Assembly: GCA_964462985.1 (NCBI GenBank)
Contig: CAYXAA010000001.1
Span: 186,001-250,000 of the forward strand
DNA from: CAYXAA01 sp964462985
GTDB lineage: Bacteria > Pseudomonadota > Alphaproteobacteria > Rhizobiales > Stappiaceae
Length of the DNA stretch: 64,000 nucleotides
Reading direction: 5' to 3'
Below, piece after piece: positions 27,646 to 35,309 of the stretch. The first letter of the stretch is position 1, and each line of letters begins with the position of its first letter. Under the pieces are notes generated by a model. It was given only the letters and a program-made list of their open reading frames with translations. It ran no database searches and had not been told where the DNA came from. A program made the translations under genes and the position numbers.

Positions 27646-28158
27646 TCAGCCGGCCGCCACAGCCGCGAACCAGAGGGTCTGCGGATAGAGCTGCAACGCG
27701 GCGAGCGCTATGGCGATGCCGTAAGGCACCCCCGTCTGAGGGCAGTGCAGGCGCAGCAGCCAGTTCTGGCCATGGACCGCGGCCGGCAGCACGGGCACGC
27801 TGCGGAACAATAGAAGCAGCAAGGTCAGCGCGCCGCCATAGATCACCGCGAGCAGGAGGAAGTGGAGCAACAGCGGCGAGAACCCGAGCCACACGGCGGC
27901 GGCGGCCGCCAGCTTGGCGTCGCCCCCGCCCATCCAGCCAGCGGCGAAGTAGGCAAATCCGAGCGCGAGCACGATGCCGCCCGCAGCAAGATGCAGGCCG
28001 ATGTCGGTGAGCGATAGGCCGGCGAACGGGGCGAGCAAGGCGAAGCCGGTAAGCAGCAGGAGCGCGACCCGGTTCGGGATCGTCATGGTGAAGAGGTCGG
28101 AAGCCCCGGCAAAGGCGACGAGGCAGGGAAAGATCACCAGAAGAGCCGCCGAAAGCAT
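27646..28158 (-). CDS. cpaA: Prepilin peptidase CpaA/TadV
   Basis: A type IV-class aspartic prepilin peptidase that processes Flp and the TadE-like pseudopilins. The 170 residues are mostly membrane helices. The two catalytic aspartates are in ASDLFTMTIPN (Asp21) and GGGDAK (Asp80). The short form, without the N-terminal methylase domain of PilD, is the norm for TadV. It lies between the flp gene and the cpaB operon on the same strand, but the AT-rich control region after it suggests cpaB has its own promoter. Confidence 0.93.
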   Translation of the reverse strand: MLSAALLVIFPCLVAFAGASDLFTMTIPNRVALLLLTGFALLAPFAGLSLTDIGLHLAAGGIVLALGFAYFAAGWMGGGDAKLAAAAAVWLGFSPLLLHFLLLAVIYGGALTLLLLLFRSVPVLPAAVHGQNWLLRLHCPQTGVPYGIAIALAALQLYPQTLWFAAVAAG

Positions 28159-28246
28159 TGCCGAATCCTGATGCTCATGCGTGAGACAGAGATGGACGCT
28201 AAAGCGACGCTAGTGCTCAAAACATGATCTCTCGTCTAAGCGTCAA

Positions 28247-28266
28247 CGGACGGCCTTGGCCGTCCG
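28247..28266 (-). terminator. Strong hairpin between flp and cpaA
   Basis: A perfect 9-bp stem (CGGACGGCC and GGCCGTCCG, 2-nt loop) lies 78 bp after the flp stop and 89 bp before cpaA. The following bases are only moderately T-rich. It probably reduces read-through or protects the abundant flp mRNA 3' end, as often seen for pilin genes. Confidence 0.45.
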
Positions 28267-28344
28267 CGCATCTTGTCTGCCGCAACTGGCTGGCCGCCAA
28301 GTGGCATGCAGCGATTGCTGCACCCTTAGCGACCGGAGGACTGC

Positions 28345-28524
28345 TCACTTCGGAGCAGCGGAACCGAGCTTGTTAGAAATCGTTTCGAAGATGCCGTAAA
28401 GATTGTCGCCGGCAGTGCCGAGGATGGCTACGATGGTGACGGCGATCAGACCGGCGATCAGGCCATATTCGATAGCGGTCGCGCCGGACTCGTCCTTGGC
28501 GAAACGCGCAAGCAGATTCTTCAT
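28345..28524 (-). CDS. flp: Flp/Fap major pilin
   Basis: A 59-residue prepilin, the structural subunit of the Tad pilus. The N-terminal leader MKNLLARFAKDESG ends at the expected Gly, followed by ATAIEYGLIAGLIAV, the Flp motif with the Glu-Tyr pair. Cleavage by CpaA after Gly14 would give a mature pilin of 45 residues. One hydrophobic helix and a short polar tail follow. AGGAG lies 7 nt before the ATG. The gene is only 180 bp and is easily missed. A hairpin follows it and a cluster of palindromes precedes it. Confidence 0.95.
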   Translation of the reverse strand: MKNLLARFAKDESGATAIEYGLIAGLIAVTIVAILGTAGDNLYGIFETISNKLGSAAPK

Positions 28525-28632
28525 GGGACAGCTCCTAAATCCACGTGTTTTGACAGCACCAGCCCCTCGGCCTTGTTGTTTCGTTTCGGCCGTTTGAAGC
28601 TTTCAGGACCTTAGGGAGGACATCTTTCTGCC

Positions 28633-28676
28633 CGGTTAATTGAACCGTATACGGTCGTATTCGTTCAAAATTTGAA
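28633..28676. promoter_or_regulatory. Nested palindromes upstream of flp
   Basis: Three inverted repeats are packed in 44 bp of AT-rich DNA about 110-150 bp before flp: CGGTT-N5-AACCG (28633-28647), the perfect 12-bp palindrome ACCGTATACGGT (28644-28655), and TTCAAA-A-TTTGAA (28664-28676). They are good candidates for regulator sites controlling flp. No regulator can be named. Confidence 0.4.
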
Positions 28677-29014
28677 TCTTTCTGGTTAATAGACAGCAAA
28701 CGCAATCCACCAACCAATGATTCCCATATATTTACCTGGAGTCGACAAGTGATGACGGTTGGCCAAGCAGGTGAATTCGACACGGCCTTTGGCGACAGCC
28801 CACGTGTGAGACCCTCAGCATTCATGCGGAGGAACAGCCCTTTGCATCCCGCGAGCGCGCATGCGCCGGATAAGCAAAGAACATCAGCAGGGTAACGCAC
28901 CGACCACACGCGGGTTCGCCGCGGAGGCCACTGACATCTTCTGCCAATGCCGCGTTAGAGTTTCCTTCACCAAAGCGCCCCACAATAAAGCCGTTCCTTT
29001 TCAAGGAGGCTGAA
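28677..29014. other. Remainder of the flp / secretin-domain gene intergenic region
   Basis: About 340 bp between the flp control region and the plus-strand gene at 29015. It has lower GC than its surroundings up to about 28760. No gene found. AAGGAGG just before 29015 is the ribosome site of that gene. Confidence 0.5.
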
Positions 29015-29485
29015 ATGCCCTCACCATCGACGAGCCTGCCGGGACTCGCCTTCGTTCTGGCGCTGCTTGCAGCGGCCGCGCCAGTCAGGGCCCAGGAACC
29101 TCCGGTGGTTGTGCTGACCGACCGCGCCAAGGTGTTCCGCATCGACGCGCCGGCGGACACGATCATCATCGGCAATCCCGCAATCGCTGACGTAACCATG
29201 CACGATCGCCAAACCGTGGTGATCACCGGCAAGCAGTTTGGCTCGACCAATCTCGTCATTCTCGACAAGTCCGGACAGCCGATCATCGATGAAGTGATCG
29301 TGGTTCAACAGTCGGAGACCAATCTGGTCACGGTCCAACGCAATGCCGTGCGGTACTCTTACGCCTGCGCTCCCGTGTGCGATCCCGTGTTCCGGATTGG
29401 CGACGACAAGGACGGCTTCGAGGCCACTGCGAAGCAGGTCGAGTTCCGCGACAAGATGGCAGCGACGGCCGCGGGAGCACACTGA
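29015..29485 (+). CDS. Stand-alone pilus/secretin N-terminal domain protein
   Basis: A 156-residue secreted protein: a signal peptide (cleavage about 26, VRAQE) and then a single domain. That domain is related to the N-terminal domain of CpaC (compare IIIGNPAIADVTMHDRQTVV here with LVSNPEIADAVVRSNRRVF in CpaC). It has no secretin core. A CAPVC cysteine pair sits near residue 117-121, possibly a disulfide. AAGGAGG is 5 nt before the ATG. tadE follows 26 bp downstream. It may act as an accessory ring or periplasmic partner of the CpaC secretin, an inference from domain and position. Confidence 0.82.
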   Translation: MPSPSTSLPGLAFVLALLAAAAPVRAQEPPVVVLTDRAKVFRIDAPADTIIIGNPAIADVTMHDRQTVVITGKQFGSTNLVILDKSGQPIIDEVIVVQQSETNLVTVQRNAVRYSYACAPVCDPVFRIGDDKDGFEATAKQVEFRDKMAATAAGAH

Positions 29486-29511
29486 CGAACGGGGAGATCG
29501 GGGGCAGAGGA

Positions 29512-30066
29512 ATGATCGCGCGCCTGCTGATACGCAGCAATGGTCGTACGACAGGGTCGCAGCCGGATTTCCTTCGCGACCGCCGCGGCGTGACGGCGGT
29601 CGAATTCGGCTTGGTCGGCCTGCCCTTTCTCCTTCTGCTCGTCGGTATCATCGAAACCGGGCTGACATTCTTCATCAACCAATCGCTCGACAATGCGGTG
29701 CTGCAGGCGACGCGCCTGATCCGCACTGGCCAGGCCAAGGCTCAAGGCTTCGACGCTGACGCCTTCAAGGCCGAGATCATGAACCAGTTCGACTACCTGC
29801 CCGTGTCTGTCGATCGGCTCAGCGTCGATGTCGAGGTGCTGCCGAACTTCGGATCCTACACGCCCAAGCCGCTAATCAAGGACGGTAAGCTGGTCGACGA
29901 CTTTGGCTACGACCATGGCAATGCCGGCGAAATCGTGATCGTCCGCGCCCTCTATCGCTGGCCGATGCTCACGAACTTCTTCAAGATGGAGTACGGCGAC
30001 CTCGATGATGGCAGCCGCGCACTTGTCTCCACGGCCGTCTTCCGCAACGAGCCGTTCCCCTGGTAG
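29512..30066 (+). CDS. tadE: TadE-family pseudopilin
   Basis: A 184-residue TadE-like minor pilin. A basic leader (LRDRRG) is followed by VTAVEFGLVGLPFLLLLVGIIETGLTFF, the TadE hydrophobic segment with the conserved Glu. A periplasmic domain makes up the rest. The ATG at 29512 gives the family start. The frame is open upstream but overlaps the previous gene. Its leader should be cut by CpaA. A second pseudopilin gene follows closely. Confidence 0.9.
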   Translation: MIARLLIRSNGRTTGSQPDFLRDRRGVTAVEFGLVGLPFLLLLVGIIETGLTFFINQSLDNAVLQATRLIRTGQAKAQGFDADAFKAEIMNQFDYLPVSVDRLSVDVEVLPNFGSYTPKPLIKDGKLVDDFGYDHGNAGEIVIVRALYRWPMLTNFFKMEYGDLDDGSRALVSTAVFRNEPFPW

Positions 30067-30085
30067 AATGGGCAGGGTCCGCGCG

Positions 30086-30682
30086 ATGAGCCTTCAGTCT
30101 CCCTGTCCGGCCGAACCACAATCCCGCAATGCCCGTATTGCCGCAAGATTTGGCGGCGACCGCCGAGGGGTTGCCGCAGTCGAGTTCGCGCTCATCGTCC
30201 CAATCATGCTCGTTCTGCTGATCGGTTCGGTCGAGTTCAACAGGATTTTCACCCTGGATCGCAAGGTCGGACAGGCAGCGGCGTCGGTCGCCGACCTCGT
30301 CGCTCAGGTCAGCAGCATATCGAGCTCGGACCTGAATGACGTGCTGAAGATCTCGGGGGCGATCCTCGATCCTTATCCTGAGTCGGGCATCAAGCTTGTC
30401 GTCTCGAGCCTGCGCGTGAAGGGGTCGGGCAAGACCGAGGTGATGTGGAGCCGCGGGCTCAACACCGCGAAATGGAGCACTGGCGCCGCCCCACCCGTGA
30501 GCGTGCCGAGCGGTCTCACCGAGGAGAAAGACACCTACCTGATCGTGGCTCACACCACCTACACCTATCAGCCGCTGTTCGCGACCTTGTTCAAGGACGT
30601 GATCAATTCCGACACGATCGAGCTCGAGGAGATCTACTACGCTCGGCCGCGTCTCAGTGCGAGCGTCGACTGCTGTTCCTGA
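30086..30682 (+). CDS. TadE/TadF-like pseudopilin
   Basis: A 198-residue second pseudopilin. GGDRRGVAAVEFALIVPIMLVLLIGSVEFNRIF is the TadE-type signal and helix, with Glu at the usual position. The ectodomain (about 75-198) ends in two cysteines (DCCS). The ATG at 30086 has AGGG upstream. ATGs at 30068 and 30005 would only lengthen the leader. No long TadG with a von Willebrand domain is present nearby, so this shorter protein may be TadF- or TadG-equivalent. Confidence 0.85.
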   Translation: MSLQSPCPAEPQSRNARIAARFGGDRRGVAAVEFALIVPIMLVLLIGSVEFNRIFTLDRKVGQAAASVADLVAQVSSISSSDLNDVLKISGAILDPYPESGIKLVVSSLRVKGSGKTEVMWSRGLNTAKWSTGAAPPVSVPSGLTEEKDTYLIVAHTTYTYQPLFATLFKDVINSDTIELEEIYYARPRLSASVDCCS

Positions 30683-30888
30683 CACGTGTCTCGGTCGATT
30701 ATATCAGTTGCGAGTTGACCGGGAGGAGATGCGGGCGCAAGCGGAGGCCAATGACCGGCCAATCGGACAGGCAAGGATCCGTCGATGACATGATCAGGAT
30801 CAAAGGCACCTGCCCGATAATCGGCGAAACCCGGATGGCTTGAGGCTACAATTATCCGTTGCGGTAGCCGACGAAGGGACGACCGGAG
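30683..30888. other. Intergenic region before the MaoC-Pta fusion gene
   Basis: 206 bp without a gene. It holds the promoter of the maoC-pta/ackA pair. GGAG directly precedes the start at 30889. Confidence 0.45.
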
Positions 30889-32316
30889 ATGGCCAGAAAT
30901 CGAACCTATGACGAGATCGCTGTCGGCGACAGCGCGGCCATTGACCGAGAGTTGACGGCGAATGATCTCTACGTGTTCGCGCACGCCTCCGGCAATCTCA
31001 ATCCACTGCACATTCCCGATATCGACTGGACCGGCGATGGTGTGATCGACGAACCGGTCGCCCCGGCCATGTGGATAGGTTCGCTGATTTCCGCAGTCCT
31101 CGGCACCGTCCTGCCGGGGCCGGGAACGATATACCGCTCCCAGAGCTTCGACTTCATCGACCGCGCAAGGATCGGTGACCGTTTGACCGTCACCGTCACT
31201 GTCACCGCCAAGGAGCCGGACGACCGCGTTCGGCTCGCCACCATGGTCTGTCGCGACGACGGCTCACCGATCACTCGCGGCGAGGCCGTCGTCACGGCGC
31301 CGCGCGAGACGATCGTCTTCGACCCTGCCGACCTTCCCGGTATCCTGATCCGGCGCCACCAACACTTCGATCGGCTGATCGCGCGCGCTGCCGCTCTGCC
31401 GGCGCTGCCGACGGCAGTGGTTGCGCCGGACGATCCCCATTCGCTCGGTGGGACAATGCTTTCCGCCCGGGAAGGTCTGATTGTTCCAATTCTTATCGGC
31501 GCCCGAAACCGCATCGAGGCAGCCGCAGCGGAAATCGGAGCCGATCTCGGCGGTCTCGAGATCATTAACGTCGAACCTGAAACCGAGGCCGCGTCGCGCG
31601 CGATCATGATGGTCAACGAAGGCCGTGCCCGCGCGGTGATGAAGGGCCACCTCCATACTGAAGACCTGCTGCGCCATGTCGTCAAGCGCGACGGCGGACT
31701 TCGAACCCGGCGCCGTATCAGCCATTGCTTCGTCCTGGACGTGCCGGGCCGGCCGACTCCGGTCATCATATCCGACGCTGCCATCAACATCGCACCGGAC
31801 CTCGCCGCCAAGGTGGACATCGTCCAGAACGCGATCGACATCGGTCACGCCATCGGGATCACCTCGCCCAAGGTCGGGATCCTCTCGGCGATCGAGACGG
31901 TCAACCCATCGATCCCCTCGACGATCGATGCCGCCGTCCTGTCCAAAATGGCCGAGCGCGGTCAGATCAAAGGTGGCATCGTCGACGGACCGCTCGCCAT
32001 GGACAACGCCATCGACGTCCAGGCGGCCCGGGCCAAGGGCATTGTCTCGACGGTCGCCGGCCGGGCCGAGATCCTGATCGTGCCCAACCTCGAGGCCGGC
32101 AACATGCTGGCAAAGGAGCTCACCTTTCTTGCTCATGCCGAGGCGGCGGGCATCGTGGTCGGTGCCAGAGTGCCAGTGATGCTGACAAGCCGTGCCGACG
32201 ACGACCGCGCCCGGCTTGCCTCCTGTGCGCTGGCGCTGCTCTACGACCACTGGCAGAAGGCAGGTACCGTGCTCAATCCTGATCTGGAAGCGCCTTCCAA
32301 CGGGGCTGCACCATGA
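30889..32316 (+). CDS. MaoC-domain / phosphate acetyl(butyryl)transferase fusion
   Basis: A 475-residue two-domain protein annotated in relatives as bifunctional enoyl-CoA hydratase/phosphate acetyltransferase. Residues about 5-145 form a MaoC-like hotdog domain. About 165-470 form a PTA/PTB domain (VMKGHLHTEDLLRHVV, ISDAAINIAPDLAAKVDIVQNAIDI, GIVDGPLAMDNAID). The PTA half converts acyl-CoA and phosphate to acyl phosphate. In the MaoC half the usual catalytic D-x-N-P-x-H motif reads N-L-N-P-L-H (36-41), with Asn for Asp, so hydratase activity is doubtful. It overlaps ackA by 4 bp, which supports an acyl-CoA to acyl-phosphate to acid plus ATP route. Confidence 0.9.
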   Translation: MARNRTYDEIAVGDSAAIDRELTANDLYVFAHASGNLNPLHIPDIDWTGDGVIDEPVAPAMWIGSLISAVLGTVLPGPGTIYRSQSFDFIDRARIGDRLTVTVTVTAKEPDDRVRLATMVCRDDGSPITRGEAVVTAPRETIVFDPADLPGILIRRHQHFDRLIARAAALPALPTAVVAPDDPHSLGGTMLSAREGLIVPILIGARNRIEAAAAEIGADLGGLEIINVEPETEAASRAIMMVNEGRARAVMKGHLHTEDLLRHVVKRDGGLRTRRRISHCFVLDVPGRPTPVIISDAAINIAPDLAAKVDIVQNAIDIGHAIGITSPKVGILSAIETVNPSIPSTIDAAVLSKMAERGQIKGGIVDGPLAMDNAIDVQAARAKGIVSTVAGRAEILIVPNLEAGNMLAKELTFLAHAEAAGIVVGARVPVMLTSRADDDRARLASCALALLYDHWQKAGTVLNPDLEAPSNGAAP

Positions 32317-33497
32317 GTGACAGCGTCGTCCTCGTCCTCAATGCCGGCTCTTCGTCAATCAAGTTCCAGCTATTTTCCGGGGACGAACCGCTGCTGCGCG
32401 GCCTTATTGACGGGCTCGGAACCGCAGCGCGCTTCACCGCCCGCACCAGCAACAACCTGATACTGATCGACCGCGATCTCACGACTGCAGAAGGCGCCGG
32501 ACACGGTCCGGCACTCCGGCCACTCATGGCCTTTCTCCTCGAGCACTTCCCAGACCTTGACTTGGCCGGGGTCGGCCATCGCGTTGTCCATGGCGGCCCA
32601 ACCCTTTCCGAGCCCGTCGTGGTCACGCCGGAAGTAGAAACGGTGATCGAGTCCCTGGTTTCACTCGCTCCGCTGCACCAGCCGCACAACCTCGCCGGTA
32701 TCCGCGCGGCGCGAACCGCCTTTCCCGGCATCCCCCAGGTCGCCTGTTTCGATACCGCCTTCCACCGCGACCATCCCTGGGTCAACGACGCTTTCGCCCT
32801 GCCGCGCAGGTATTTCGACGAAGGCGTCCGTCGCTACGGCTTCCACGGGCTCTCCTATGAATTTATCGCCCAGCGGTTGGGTGAGATCGCGCCCGACGTC
32901 GCCTCCGGCCGGGTGGTGGTCGCCCATCTCGGAAACGGCGCCTCTATGTGTGCAATCAAGGGCGGCCGCAGCGTCATTTCAACCATGGGCTTCTCCGCCC
33001 TTGATGGCCTTCCGATGGGCACACGCTGCGGGCAGCTTGATCCGGGCGTGATCCTCTATCTCCTCCAGGAGAAAGGCATGACGGCCGGCGAGATCTCGGA
33101 ACTTTTGTACAGGGAATCCGGGCTCAAGGGCCTGTCGGGCCTTACCGGTGACATGCGCGAACTCGAAGCATCGCGCGACCGGCGTGCAGCCGACGCAATC
33201 GACTACTTCGTGTTCCGTATCCGCCGAGAAATCGGGGCCATGGCGGCGGTGTTGTCGGGCCTTGACGCCATCGTCTTTACCGGCGGCATCGGCGAAAATT
33301 CGGGACTTGTGCGCCGTCGTGTCATCGCCGGCCTGGAATGGCTCGGAATCATCCTCGATGAAGCGGCCAACGCCCAAGGTCTGACTGAGATCTCCTCCAG
33401 GACCTCCCGGGTCAAGGTGCTCGTCGTGCAGACGGACGAAGAGTGCATGATTGCCCGCCACACGCGGCACGTCATCTCCCAGCTCGGCGCCGCCTGA
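32313..33497 (+). CDS. ackA: Acetate kinase
   Basis: Transfers phosphate from acetyl phosphate to ADP (reversible), or possibly from propionyl or butyryl phosphate. The 394 residues of the ASKHA fold contain NAGSSSIKFQLF at the N-terminus, GVGHRVVHGGP, FDTAFH, RYGFHGLSYEFI, HLGNGASMCAIKGGRSVISTMGF (the acetate/propionate kinase signature) and FTGGIGENSG. Its ATG overlaps the stop of the MaoC-Pta fusion (ATGA), so the two are coupled and complete a substrate-level phosphorylation pathway. It is convergent with the PhnD-like gene. Confidence 0.95.
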   Translation: MSDSVVLVLNAGSSSIKFQLFSGDEPLLRGLIDGLGTAARFTARTSNNLILIDRDLTTAEGAGHGPALRPLMAFLLEHFPDLDLAGVGHRVVHGGPTLSEPVVVTPEVETVIESLVSLAPLHQPHNLAGIRAARTAFPGIPQVACFDTAFHRDHPWVNDAFALPRRYFDEGVRRYGFHGLSYEFIAQRLGEIAPDVASGRVVVAHLGNGASMCAIKGGRSVISTMGFSALDGLPMGTRCGQLDPGVILYLLQEKGMTAGEISELLYRESGLKGLSGLTGDMRELEASRDRRAADAIDYFVFRIRREIGAMAAVLSGLDAIVFTGGIGENSGLVRRRVIAGLEWLGIILDEAANAQGLTEISSRTSRVKVLVVQTDEECMIARHTRHVISQLGAA

Positions 33498-33524
33498 CCG
33501 GCCTGACGATCGACATCGCAAAGC

Positions 33525-34610
33525 CTACCGGGGCGTAAGCGGCTTGAGGCCGCTCTGCGGGGCAGCCGCAATCAGCGGCGCGAAATCCTCGCTGGTCACG
33601 GGCTCGAATCCCCGCGGCAAGTCGGGTGCCACCGAGCGATAGGCGCCGGGATCGACTCGGTCGAGGACGAGCAGCAAAGCTCTCAGCCGCTCCCGCACCG
33701 GCTCCGGAACGGCCGTGCGCACCACATGCGGCGCATGTGGTACCGGGGACGATGTCCAGACGATCCGGAACCGCTCAGGCGCGGCGATCCCGAGATCGGC
33801 GAGGTGCTTCAGCGTCCCGCGGCTGTAGCCCTGCGACGGGTCGCCGGTGAGCGACGACCAGCCCAAAGCCGCCTCCGCCCGCCCTGCAAGCACGGCCTTT
33901 GCTGCCTCGACCGGACCTGCGGCTTCAATCCGGTCAGCGAAAAAAGTGCCCGGCTCGAAACCCTCGGCCCGGAAGGCGGCAAAGGGGACGCGCCGTCCGG
34001 CAGTCGAACCGGGCCCCGACACGGCAAGCCGCGCGCCCTCAAGGTCGGCGAGCCCGAAATAATCGCTGTTGCTGAGGACCAGAAGAACCGCATGCCAGGC
34101 TGTGCCACCGTCGGCCGCACGCGGCACGGCAAGCGGCTCAACGCATCCGCACTGCGCATAGGCGTCGGCGTAGGCCGAAGCCGACAGCGGCGCATAATCG
34201 ACCTGGCCGTGGATCAGGGCCCCTTGCAATCCCCGCAGCGTTCGGAAGGCGACGAGTTCGACCGGCACCTTGAGCTGCCGCTCGACGAATGCGCGGAACG
34301 GTTCAACGTCGGAAAAGCCGCTGCGCGCTGGGTCAATGACGAGCCCGACCCGCAGCACCGGCAACAACGACAGCATTTCGGGATCAAAAGCCGAGGTCGG
34401 TGCGATGGCATCTGGCCAGGGACTGTCGTAGCCCTCCACCGGTGGCGCCGCCTCTTCGGCGCCATCGGCGGTCTCGTCGAGGTAGTCGGGCATCGGGGCG
34501 GCCGAAGGGCCTGGTTCTTCCGCAAAGGTTGGCCGGCCGTACGCTGCCATCCAGACGGCGGCGCAGAGCATCGCAAGGATCACGGCTCGACACGTTCGCC
34601 GGACAGTCAT
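33525..34610 (-). CDS. PhnD-like phosphate/phosphonate-type binding protein (orphan)
   Basis: A 361-residue secreted protein with a signal peptide (cleavage about 30, TFAEE). A Pro/Glu-rich spacer (about 31-80) is followed by a PhnD/SsuA-type periplasmic binding domain (about 85-330): LRVGLVIDPARSGFSDVEPFRAFVERQL, then VDYAPLSASAYADAYA and LEGARLAVSGPGSTAGRRVPF. The start at 34610 has AAGGA 10 nt upstream. No ABC permease or ATPase is adjacent, so it is an orphan. Such proteins may serve a transporter elsewhere or act as a sensor domain partner. The ligand is unknown. Confidence 0.82.
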   Translation of the reverse strand: MTVRRTCRAVILAMLCAAVWMAAYGRPTFAEEPGPSAAPMPDYLDETADGAEEAAPPVEGYDSPWPDAIAPTSAFDPEMLSLLPVLRVGLVIDPARSGFSDVEPFRAFVERQLKVPVELVAFRTLRGLQGALIHGQVDYAPLSASAYADAYAQCGCVEPLAVPRAADGGTAWHAVLLVLSNSDYFGLADLEGARLAVSGPGSTAGRRVPFAAFRAEGFEPGTFFADRIEAAGPVEAAKAVLAGRAEAALGWSSLTGDPSQGYSRGTLKHLADLGIAAPERFRIVWTSSPVPHAPHVVRTAVPEPVRERLRALLLVLDRVDPGAYRSVAPDLPRGFEPVTSEDFAPLIAAAPQSGLKPLTPR

Positions 34611-34675
34611 AGGGTTGCGATCCTTGGCCTGCTCTCTCTTCGCCGCCACCTTTCGATATTGCCCTGGACACCATC

Positions 34676-35293
34676 ATGACCCGCACCATCGACACGGTGG
34701 TCTTCGACATCGGCAACGTGCTGATCGAGTGGGATCCGCGTCATCTCTACCGCAAACTGTTTCCGAGCGAAGCCGAGGTCGAGCGCTTCCTCGCCGAAAT
34801 CTGCACGGACGCCTGGAACCTGGAGCAGGACCGCGGCCGCAGCTTTGCCGAAGCGATCGCCGAGCGCATTGATCTCTTCCCCGACCACGAGGCGGAAATC
34901 CGGGCCTATGACGAGCGTTGGCACGAGATGGTGCCCGGCGCGATCGAGGACACCGTTTCGATCCTGGAAAGTCTCAAGGCCACCGGCATTCCGCTCTATG
35001 CCATCACCAATTTCTCTCGCGAGAAGTTCGCCGAAGTGCAGATCCGATTCCCGTTTCTGGCCTCTTCGTTTCGCGACATCGTGATATCGGCGCACGAACG
35101 CCGACTGAAGCCGGACCCGGAGATCTATCAGATCCTGCTCGCCCGCAACGGCCTGACCGCCGAGCAGACGGTGTTCATCGACGACTCTCCGAGGAACGTC
35201 GAGGGGGCGCGCGCCATCGGCATGTCGGCACTCCATTTCCAGGGGCCCGAGCGGCTGCGCACCGACCTCGCCGCGCTCGGCTTTGCAGTGTAG
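34676..35293 (+). CDS. HAD-family phosphatase, YihX-like
   Basis: A 205-residue HAD-IA hydrolase. Motif I is FDIGNVLIEWD (Asp11), with the G-N-V variant typical of the YihX alpha-D-glucose-1-phosphatase branch. Motif II is AITNFS, motif III is RLKPDPEIYQ and motif IV is FIDDSPRNVEGA. A small helical cap lies between motifs I and II. It is divergent from the PhnD-like gene and convergent with the deacetylase-fold gene (16 bp). The likely substrate is a sugar phosphate, by family only. Confidence 0.87.
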   Translation: MTRTIDTVVFDIGNVLIEWDPRHLYRKLFPSEAEVERFLAEICTDAWNLEQDRGRSFAEAIAERIDLFPDHEAEIRAYDERWHEMVPGAIEDTVSILESLKATGIPLYAITNFSREKFAEVQIRFPFLASSFRDIVISAHERRLKPDPEIYQILLARNGLTAEQTVFIDDSPRNVEGARAIGMSALHFQGPERLRTDLAALGFAV

Positions 35294-35309
35294 CACAGCC
35301 CCGCTGTGC
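35293..35309. terminator. Compact bidirectional hairpin between convergent genes
   Basis: GCACAGC-CCC-GCTGTGC, a perfect 7-bp stem, fills the 16-bp space between the stop codons of the HAD gene (plus) and the deacetylase-fold gene (minus). It probably serves both as a terminator, although neither side has a T-run. Confidence 0.45.
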
